NCBI RefSeq assembly: GCF_020400605.1
Contig: NZ_JAINRD010000012.1
Span: 1 to 64,000 of the forward strand
Source: Streptomyces aculeolatus
GTDB taxonomy: Bacteria; Actinomycetota; Actinomycetes; Streptomycetales; Streptomycetaceae
Reading direction: 5' to 3'
Length of the DNA stretch: 64,000 nucleotides
The notes under the pieces were generated by a model. The model was not told the origin of the DNA. It did not search any database and saw only the letters and a program-made list of their open reading frames with translations. Shown piece by piece: positions 57,280-64,000 of the stretch (the first letter of the stretch is position 1; each line of letters opens with the position of its first letter). Position numbers and translations under genes: made by a program.

Positions 57280-57317
57280 AGCCCGGGAAGGTGGAGTCGC
57301 CCCCACCGACCCGGGCT
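57280..57317 (+). terminator. Terminator after the first chitinase
   Basis: AGCCCGGG and CCCGGGCT (8 bp) enclose a second stem GGTGG/CCACC across a 2x2 internal loop, with an 8-nt apical loop. It separates the two chitinase genes, so each needs its own promoter. Confidence 0.7.
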
Positions 57318-57326
57318 TCTGCCATT

Positions 57327-57363
57327 TGGTCCAGACCTATTGACCACATTGGTATGTACCAAT
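57327..57363 (+). promoter_or_regulatory. Promoter of the second chitinase with a DasR-like palindrome
   Basis: TGGTCCAGACCT (57327-57338) is identical to the first chitinase's repeat and is followed by TTGACC (57340-57345). The second element is a perfect 16-bp palindrome, ATTGGTATGTACCAAT (57348-57363). It has the TGGT-N4-ACCA core of DasR sites and would overlap the -10 region. A 123-bp leader follows to the TTG. Confidence 0.75.
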
Positions 57364-57486
57364 ACCCTCCTCGGCGAGTGAGTGTCATGGCATGAACAAC
57401 ACCTGGCTCGTGTACGACGGACGGCCGTACGCGCGGACGCGCCGCCCGCACCTGTTCGGAACGGCACTCGACGAGGGAGACACACC

Positions 57487-59319
57487 TTGAGATCCCCCAC
57501 CGGCAGTCGCCTGCTGAGACGCGCCACGGCCATCGTGGCCGCCGTGGCCATCCCGCTCGCCGCCATGGTCGGACTCGCCAGCCCCGCCCAGGCGGCGGGA
57601 GCGACCGCGACCTACCAGAAGGCCTCAGACTGGGGCACCGGCTTCGAGGGCAGGTGGACGGTGAAGAACACCGGCACCGCCCCCCTCTCCTCCTGGTCCA
57701 TTTCCTGGGACTTCCCCGCCGGCACCAGCGTCACGTCCTCCTGGGACGCGGACGTCTCCAACACCGGCACCCGCTGGACCGCCAAGAACAAGTCGTACAA
57801 CGGCAGCCTCGCCCCGGGCGCCAGCCTCACCTTCGGCTTCAACGGCTCCGGCAGCGGTGGCGGCACCGTCACCAACTGCACCCTGAACGGCGACGCCTGC
57901 GACGGCGGCGGCGTCCCCGGCGACAGCGTCCCCTCGGCTCCCGGCACGCCCAGCGCCGGGACCGTCACGGACACGTCCATCGCGCTGAGCTGGACGGCCG
58001 CCACCGACGACAAGGGCATCAAGAACTACGACGTGTACCGCGGCAGCACCAAGGTCGCCACGGTCACCGACACCAAGTACACGGACACCGGCCTGACCGC
58101 CGGCACCCCGTACACCTACAGCGTCCGCGCCCGCGACACGGCGGACCAGGTCGGGCCCTCCAGCGGCTCGCAGACCGTCACCACCACGGGCGGCGGCGGC
58201 CCCGGCGGCGACAAGATCAAGATGGGGTACTTCACCGAGTGGGGCGTCTACCAGCGCAACTACCACGCGAAGAACCTCGACACCTCCGGCACGGCGCAGA
58301 AGATCAACACCATCAACTACGCCTTCGGCAACGTCCAGAACGGCCGCTGCACCATGGGTGACTCCTACGCCGCGATCGAGAAGGCGTACGGCGCCGGCGA
58401 GAGCGTCGACGGCGTCGCCGACACCTGGGACCAGCCGCTGCGCGGCAACTTCAACCAGCTCCTCAAGCTGAAGAAGAAGCACCCGCACATCAAGATCCTC
58501 TGGTCCTTCGGCGGCTGGACCTGGTCCGGCGGCTTCACCCAGGCCATGCAGAACCCGGCCGCCTTCGCCCAGTCCTGCTACGACCTCGTGTTCGACCCGC
58601 GCTGGCAGGGCCTGTTCGACGGCATCGACCTCGACTGGGAGTACCCCAACGCCTGCGGTCTGACCTGTGACAGCAGCGGCCCGGCCGTGATGAAGAACAT
58701 GATGCAGGCGTTCCGCGCGAAGTTCGGCAACAAGCTCCTCACCGCGGCCATCACGGCGGACGCCTCCAGCGGCGGGAAGATCGACAAGGCCGACTACGCC
58801 GGCGCGGCTCAGTACGTCGACTGGTACAACGTGATGACGTACGACTTCTTCGGCGCCTGGGACGCGCAGGGCCCCACCGCCCCGCACTCGCCGCTGACGT
58901 CGTACGACGGCATCCCGATCGCCGCCTTCAACTCCGACTCCGCGATCCAGAAGCTGAAGGGCATGGGCATCCCGCCGGCCAAGCTGCTGCTGGGCGTCGG
59001 CTTCTACGGCCGCGGCTGGACGGGCGTGACGCAGAGCGCACCCGGCGGCACCGCCACCGGCCCGGCACCCGGCAAGTACGAGCAGGGCATCGACGACTAC
59101 AAGGAGCTCAAGAGCAGGTGCCCCGTCACCGGAACGGTCGCGGGCACGGCGTACGCCCACTGCGGCAACCAGTGGTGGAGCTACGACACCCCGGCGACAC
59201 TCACCGCGAAGATGACCTACGCCAAGAACCAGAAGCTCGGCGGCGCGTTCATCTGGGAACTCAGTGGTGACACCGCCAACGGCGAGCTGATGACCGCAGT
59301 AAGCAACGGTCTCGGCTAG
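57487..59319 (+). CDS. Secreted modular chitinase: CBM2, fibronectin III, GH18
   Basis: 610 residues from a TTG at 57487, after GAGGGAG. Signal peptide about 1-37 (VAAVAIPLAAMVGLASPAQA). Residues about 38-140 are a family 2 carbohydrate-binding module (TYQKASDWGTGFEGRWTVKN, WSISWDF). About 150-235 is a fibronectin type III domain (SAPGTPSAGTVTDTSIALSW). From about 245 on is the GH18 domain with the catalytic Asp378-Glu385. This is the classic architecture of Streptomyces chitinases such as ChiC. The stop codon TAG overlaps the left end of an inverted-repeat element (59318-59515). Confidence 0.95.
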   Translation: MRSPTGSRLLRRATAIVAAVAIPLAAMVGLASPAQAAGATATYQKASDWGTGFEGRWTVKNTGTAPLSSWSISWDFPAGTSVTSSWDADVSNTGTRWTAKNKSYNGSLAPGASLTFGFNGSGSGGGTVTNCTLNGDACDGGGVPGDSVPSAPGTPSAGTVTDTSIALSWTAATDDKGIKNYDVYRGSTKVATVTDTKYTDTGLTAGTPYTYSVRARDTADQVGPSSGSQTVTTTGGGGPGGDKIKMGYFTEWGVYQRNYHAKNLDTSGTAQKINTINYAFGNVQNGRCTMGDSYAAIEKAYGAGESVDGVADTWDQPLRGNFNQLLKLKKKHPHIKILWSFGGWTWSGGFTQAMQNPAAFAQSCYDLVFDPRWQGLFDGIDLDWEYPNACGLTCDSSGPAVMKNMMQAFRAKFGNKLLTAAITADASSGGKIDKADYAGAAQYVDWYNVMTYDFFGAWDAQGPTAPHSPLTSYDGIPIAAFNSDSAIQKLKGMGIPPAKLLLGVGFYGRGWTGVTQSAPGGTATGPAPGKYEQGIDDYKELKSRCPVTGTVAGTAYAHCGNQWWSYDTPATLTAKMTYAKNQKLGGAFIWELSGDTANGELMTAVSNGLG

Positions 59320-59515
59320 GGTCCGTCGTTTGGATCTTGCCGGAGCAGCGAGCGGCGGCTGGTGCCGTGCATCGCAAGGCGGAGGAGGGAGGCGACGCGG
59401 AGCGTCGTCGACCGACGACAACGCCGCTGGGGGCACCGCCCACGCGCGCTCTGCGCGCTGTGGGGGAGCGGTGCCAGCCGCCGCGAGCCCGGCGAAGATC
59501 CGAACGACGGACCCT
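59318..59515. mobile_element. 198-bp inverted-repeat (MITE-like) element at the chitinase stop codon
   Basis: The left end GGGTCCGTCGTTTGGATCTT and the right end, read in reverse complement (GGGTCCGTCGTTCGGATCTT), match over about 25 bp; weaker pairing continues to about 45 bp on each side (GCGGCGGCTGG against CCAGCCGCCGC). No open frame of note lies inside. The layout fits a non-autonomous transposable element, and as RNA it would fold into a long hairpin that could end transcription. No target-site duplication is obvious. The third base of the chitinase stop (G of TAG) belongs to the element; the paralogous chitinase ends in TGA. Confidence 0.75.
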
Positions 59516-59616
59516 GCCCTCGGACGGGCCTGAGCCCGGGGTTTCCGGCGTGCGCTCGCCTCCCCGCCCCGGGTTCAGGCCCTTTTCCCTGTCATCCGGA
59601 CGAGTGGCCCCGCCGG

Positions 59617-60063
59617 CTACGCCACGTTGACGCGCTGGCCCGGAGGAGCCGCCTCCAGCCAGGCGAGAAAGCCGGTGAGCGCGTCCTCGCTCATCGCCAG
59701 CTCGATCCGGTCCTCGTCGTGCCGGCAGGCCAGCACGACGGCGTCGGAGAGCAGGGCGAGTTCCTCCTCGCCCGCGGGGGCCCGGCGCTCCAGCACCTCG
59801 ATGCCGTCCCGCCGCAGCACGCGGCGCGGCCTCGGCGCGTAGGAGAAGACCCGGAACCACTCGATGACGTCACCGCTGTAGCGGGCGACGCCGTACGCCC
59901 AGCCCTTCCCGGGCCGGTCGGCGCGGGCGGACCAGCGCAGACTGCAGTCGAAGGTGCCGCCGGCGCGCTGGATCAGCCGGCGGCGCAGTCCGAAGAGGAA
60001 GAGGCCGAGCAGCAGCAGGGCGACCACCGCCCCGGCCAGCAGCAAAGCGAGGAACATCTCCAC
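59617..60063 (-). CDS. DUF2550 membrane-anchored protein
   Basis: 148 residues. A single N-terminal membrane helix (about 3-26, FLALLLAGAVVALLLLGLFL) is followed by a cytosolic domain with FDCSLRWSARADRPGKGWAYG, then ALLSDAVVLACRHDEDRIEL. This is DUF2550, found just downstream of the ATP synthase operon in actinobacteria. AGGAGG lies upstream; the start may be the GTG at 60063 or the ATG two codons later, which has better spacing. Function is unknown; the conserved linkage to atpC hints at energy or membrane physiology. Confidence 0.88.
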   Translation of the reverse strand: MEMFLALLLAGAVVALLLLGLFLFGLRRRLIQRAGGTFDCSLRWSARADRPGKGWAYGVARYSGDVIEWFRVFSYAPRPRRVLRRDGIEVLERRAPAGEEELALLSDAVVLACRHDEDRIELAMSEDALTGFLAWLEAAPPGQRVNVA

Positions 60064-60093
60064 AGACCTCCTCGCCGCTCCTCTCGCGTGGCC

Positions 60094-60474
60094 TCAGTGA
60101 CCGGCCACGGCCAGGAGCCGCACTTCCGCGCGTCGCTCCGCTCCCGCGTCGGCGTCCGCCTTGGCCCGCTCCAGGGCGCGCTCCGCGCGCTCCACGTCGA
60201 TCTCGTCGGAGAGCTCGGCGATCTCGGCGAGCAGCGAGAGCTTGTTGTCCGCGAAGGAGATGAAGCCGCCGTGCACGGCCGCCAGGACCGTGCCGTCCCC
60301 GCTGGCGCCCGTCGTACGGATCGTCACGGGGCCGGACTCCAGCACCGTGAGCAGCGGCTGGTGTCCGGGCATGATGCCGATGTCACCGGACGGGGTGCGC
60401 GCGATGACCCGGCTGGCCTCGCCGGACCAGACGCTACGGTCCGCGGCGACCAACTCGACGTGCAGCTCGGCCAC
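60094..60474 (-). CDS. atpC: ATP synthase epsilon subunit
   Basis: 126 residues. Central stalk subunit of F1 that inhibits ATP hydrolysis. The N-terminal beta sandwich (ELHVELVAADRSVWSGEA, SGDIGIMPGHQPLLTVLE, AAVHGGFISFADNK) is followed by a short helical C-terminus (ERAERALERAKAD), within normal length. It lies 110 bp after atpD, a long gap for this operon, filled by two hairpins. It is the last atp gene, followed 30 bp on by the DUF2550 gene. Confidence 0.95.
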   Translation of the reverse strand: MAELHVELVAADRSVWSGEASRVIARTPSGDIGIMPGHQPLLTVLESGPVTIRTTGASGDGTVLAAVHGGFISFADNKLSLLAEIAELSDEIDVERAERALERAKADADAGAERRAEVRLLAVAGH

Positions 60475-60521
60475 GATGGCTCCTCAACTGGGGTTTAGCA
60501 GAGAATAACTGGTTTGCGGGC

Positions 60522-60547
60522 CGGGGGCGGGGCGAACCCCGCCCCCG
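60522..60547 (-). promoter_or_regulatory. GC hairpin between atpD and atpC
   Basis: CGGGGGCGGGG and CCCCGCCCCCG form an 11-bp stem with a 4-nt loop, which reads TTCG on the coding (minus) strand. It lies 38 nt after the atpD stop. It may slow or partly stop polymerase, or protect the upstream mRNA end after processing. Confidence 0.7.
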
Positions 60548-60564
60548 ATTGGCTCGGAGCCAAT
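60548..60564 (-). promoter_or_regulatory. Second hairpin between atpD and atpC
   Basis: ATTGGCTC-g-GAGCCAAT is a perfect 17-bp palindrome around one base, immediately adjacent to the GC hairpin. As RNA it gives a 7-bp stem with a 3-nt loop. It could also be a protein-binding site. Confidence 0.6.
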
Positions 60565-60584
60565 GAAAACCGCGGGCGAACCCG

Positions 60585-62036
60585 TCAGGAGACGCCCAGC
60601 TCCTTCGCCTTGGCCTTGAGGTCCTCCAGGCCACCGCACATGAAGAACGCCTGCTCGGGGAAGTGGTCGTACTCGCCGTCGGCGATCGCGTTGAACGCGG
60701 CGATCGACTCGTCCAGCGGCACGTCCGATCCGTCGAGACCGGTGAACTGCTTCGCCGCGTGGGTGTTCTGCGACAGGAAGCGCTCGATCCGGCGGGCGCG
60801 GGAGACGGTGAGCTTGTCCTCCTCGGACAGCTCGTCCATACCCAGAATGGCGATGATGTCCTGCAGGTCCTTGTACTTCTGCAGGATCGCCTTCACGCGC
60901 GTGGCGCACTCGTAGTGCTCCTGCGCGATGTAGCGCGGGTCGAGCACCCGGGAGGTGGAGGCCAGCGGGTCCACCGCGGGGTAGATGCCCTTCTCGGAGA
61001 TCGGACGGGAAAGCTCCGTCGTCGCGTCGAGGTGGGCGAAGGTGGTCGCCGGGGCCGGGTCGGTGTAGTCGTCCGCGGGCACGTAGATCGCCTGCATCGA
61101 GGTGATCGAGTGGCCACGGGTCGAGGTGATCCGCTCCTGCAGCAGACCCATCTCGTCCGCCAGGTTCGGCTGGTAGCCCACCGCGGAGGGCATGCGGCCC
61201 AGCAGGGTGGAGACCTCGGAGCCGGCCTGGGTGAAGCGGAAGATGTTGTCGATGAAGAACAGCACGTCCTGCTTCTGGACGTCGCGGAAGTACTCCGCCA
61301 TCGTCAGGCCGGCCAGGGCGACGCGCAGCCGGGTGCCCGGCGGCTCGTCCATCTGCCCGAAGACCAGCGCGGTCTGCGGCAGCACGCCGGACTCGGCCAT
61401 CTCCGCGATGAGGTCGTTGCCCTCACGGGTGCGCTCGCCGACGCCGGCGAACACGGAGACGCCCTCGTGCAGCTTGGCCACACGCATGATCATCTCTTGG
61501 ATGAGCACGGTCTTGCCCACGCCCGCGCCGCCGAACAGGCCGATCTTGCCGCCCTTGACGTACGGGGTGAGCAGGTCGACGACCTTCAGACCGGTCTCGA
61601 ACATCTCGGTCTTGGCTTCGAGCTGGTCGAAGGGGGGCGCGGTGCGGTGGATCGCCCAGCGCTCGGTGATCTCCGACTCGTCGACCTCGTCGTTGAGGAT
61701 CTCACCCAGGGTGTTGAACACCCGGCCCTTGGTGACGTCGCCGACGGGGACGGTCAGGCCCTCGCCGGTGTCGGTCACCGGGGCCTGGCGGACCAGGCCG
61801 TCGGTGGGCTGCATGGAGATGGCGCGTACCAGGCCCTCACCGAGGTGCTGGGCGACCTCCAGGGTCAGCACCTTGATCTCGCCCGCGTTGGCGGGGTCGG
61901 AGACCTCGACGGTCAGCGCGTTGTAGATGTCGGGCATCGCGTCGACGGGGAACTCCACGTCGACGACCGGGCCGATGACCCGCGCGACGCGGCCAGTCGC
62001 CGTGGCCTTCGCTTCCGTGGTCGTAGCAGTGGTCAT
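60585..62036 (-). CDS. atpD: ATP synthase beta subunit
   Basis: 483 residues, full length. Catalytic F1 subunit. Walker A GGAGVGKT, Walker B region VLFFIDNIFRFTQAGSE, the catalytic Glu in AGVGERTREGND and the DELSEED-like loop (MDELSEEDKL) are present. The N-terminus carries an actinobacterial extension of about 15 residues (TTATTTEAKATA). It starts 2 bp after the atpG stop, so the two are tightly coupled. Confidence 0.97.
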   Translation of the reverse strand: MTTATTTEAKATATGRVARVIGPVVDVEFPVDAMPDIYNALTVEVSDPANAGEIKVLTLEVAQHLGEGLVRAISMQPTDGLVRQAPVTDTGEGLTVPVGDVTKGRVFNTLGEILNDEVDESEITERWAIHRTAPPFDQLEAKTEMFETGLKVVDLLTPYVKGGKIGLFGGAGVGKTVLIQEMIMRVAKLHEGVSVFAGVGERTREGNDLIAEMAESGVLPQTALVFGQMDEPPGTRLRVALAGLTMAEYFRDVQKQDVLFFIDNIFRFTQAGSEVSTLLGRMPSAVGYQPNLADEMGLLQERITSTRGHSITSMQAIYVPADDYTDPAPATTFAHLDATTELSRPISEKGIYPAVDPLASTSRVLDPRYIAQEHYECATRVKAILQKYKDLQDIIAILGMDELSEEDKLTVSRARRIERFLSQNTHAAKQFTGLDGSDVPLDESIAAFNAIADGEYDHFPEQAFFMCGGLEDLKAKAKELGVS

Positions 62037-62038
62037 GA

Positions 62039-62980
62039 TTATCGGTCACTCCCCGCAGAGGCGTCGGCGAGGGCGTTCGCGCCACCGACGATCTCGCTGA
62101 TTTCCTGGGTGATTTCGGCCTGACGGGCCTGGTTGGCAAGCCGCGTGAGCGACTTGATGAGCTCCTCGGCGTTGTCCGTCGCCGACTTCATCGCACGGCG
62201 GGTGGCGGCGTGCTTGGAGGCGGCCGACTGCAGCAGCGCGTTGTAGATCCGGCTCTCGACGTACCGCGGCAGCAGCGCGTCGAGCACGCCGTCCGCGGAC
62301 GGCTCGAAGTCGTACAGCGCGTGGTAGTCGTGCTCCTTCTTCCGCGCCTCCTCGAAGACCTCCATCGACTCCTCGGCGGTCTTCTCGAAGACGATCGGCA
62401 GCAGCCGGTTGTCCCGCGCGGTCTGCGTCATCATCGAGTGGAACTCGGTGTAGACGATGTGGATCTCGTCCACGCCGCCCTCCGAGGTCTCCTTGCTCAG
62501 CGCCTCGATGAGCGGCGCGGCCACCTTCTTCGCGTCCGCGTACGTCGGGTTGTCGGTGAAGCCGGTCCACGACTCCGCCACCGGCCGCTCGCGGAAGCCG
62601 AAGTACGAGACACCCTTGCGGCCGACGACGAAGTGGTCGACCTGCCTGCCCGCGCCGGTCAGCCGGGTGGTCAGCGCCTCCGCCTGCTTGATGGCGTTGG
62701 AGTTGTAGCCGCCGGCCAGACCGCGGTCGCTGGTGATCAGCAGCACCGCGGCCCGCACCGGCCGCTCCACCTCGGTGGTCAGCGGGTGCTTCGTCTCCGA
62801 GCCCGCGGCCACCGCCGTGACGGCGCTGGTCAGCTCGGTCGCGTACGGCGTGGAGGCCGCCACCTGGCGCTGCGCCTTGACGACGCGCGAGGCGGCGATC
62901 ATCTCCATCGCCCTGGTGATCTTCTTGGTCGCAGAGACGCTACGGATCCGCCTCTTGTAGACCCGCATCTGGGCGCCCAT
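62039..62980 (-). CDS. atpG: ATP synthase gamma subunit
   Basis: 313 residues. Rotor shaft of F1. Two long coiled helices at the ends (MGAQMRVYKRRIRSVSATKK at the N-terminus; KSATDNAEELIKSLTRLANQ at the C-terminus) enclose a Rossmann-like core (AAVLLITSDRGLAGGYNSN). The length includes small insertions common in actinobacteria. It is flanked by atpA (2-bp gap) and atpD (2-bp gap). Confidence 0.96.
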   Translation of the reverse strand: MGAQMRVYKRRIRSVSATKKITRAMEMIAASRVVKAQRQVAASTPYATELTSAVTAVAAGSETKHPLTTEVERPVRAAVLLITSDRGLAGGYNSNAIKQAEALTTRLTGAGRQVDHFVVGRKGVSYFGFRERPVAESWTGFTDNPTYADAKKVAAPLIEALSKETSEGGVDEIHIVYTEFHSMMTQTARDNRLLPIVFEKTAEESMEVFEEARKKEHDYHALYDFEPSADGVLDALLPRYVESRIYNALLQSAASKHAATRRAMKSATDNAEELIKSLTRLANQARQAEITQEISEIVGGANALADASAGSDR

Positions 62981-62982
62981 GC

Positions 62983-64000
<1,018 letters not shown>

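Overview
The window is very GC-rich (about 73% by eye), dense, and almost entirely chromosomal housekeeping and conserved accessory DNA of a Streptomyces-type actinomycete. The evidence is the coiled-coil polarity genes scy and filP, the GlxA/CslA hyphal-tip polysaccharide genes, NucS mismatch repair, DUF6230/DUF6114 envelope proteins, an SCO5389-family gene, GTG and TTG starts, and a gene order that largely follows the S. coelicolor SCO5370-SCO5426 region as I remember it. I see no tRNA, rRNA, CRISPR array, prophage or antibiotic cluster.

Layout. 1-4.3 kb: an aldo/keto reductase (cut by the left edge), a divergent LysR regulator, an uncharacterised protein, and a lipoprotein/secreted-protein pair. 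4.4-10.5 kb: a carbon-overflow block, with pfkA facing pta-ackA and then pyk. 10.5-14.6 kb: a DUF6230/DUF6114/secreted-protein operon with operator-like palindromes and an intercistronic hairpin, then a YbbN-like thioredoxin/TPR protein. 14.8-21.9 kb: TetR plus oxidoreductase, isobutyryl-CoA mutase large subunit icmA, DUF3817, MarR, an MFS exporter and an ArsR-like regulator. 21.9-27.0 kb: the tip-polysaccharide locus (GH6 lipoprotein, GlxA copper oxidase, CslA synthase). 27.2-32.7 kb: DUF3817, three AIM24-family genes, meaB, an acetyl-CoA acetyltransferase and methylmalonyl-CoA epimerase. 32.8-37.2 kb: scy and filP. 37.3-41.5 kb: two tandem ABC ATPase/permease pairs. 41.5-47.1 kb: a two-component system, a membrane protein, a PduO-type cobalamin adenosyltransferase and a DrrAB-like exporter with its TetR. 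47.2-55.8 kb: hbd, a STAS protein, a large membrane ATPase with a repeat tail, an ECF sigma factor flanked by two small membrane proteins, nucS, an SCO5389-family gene, a luciferase-like monooxygenase and a small zinc-ribbon protein. 55.9-59.5 kb: two tandem chitinases with duplicated promoters, the second ending inside a 198-bp inverted-repeat element. 59.6-64 kb: a DUF2550 gene and atpC-atpD-atpG-atpA (atpA cut by the right edge).

Themes. Several genes serve adenosylcobalamin-dependent and short-chain acyl-CoA metabolism (icmA, meaB, epimerase, adenosyltransferase, thiolase, hbd), next to the acetyl-phosphate node. A second set serves tip growth (csl locus, scy, filP); here these lie about 6-15 kb apart, whereas I recall them as far apart in S. 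coelicolor. The most unusual non-coding items are the MITE-like element at the chitinase stop codon, short tandem repeats in two intergenic regions, and many well-formed palindromes beside regulators. The best candidates for undescribed biology are the sigma factor/small membrane protein cassette, the STAS-ATPase pair, the DUF6230 operon and the lipoprotein/CWY-protein pair.
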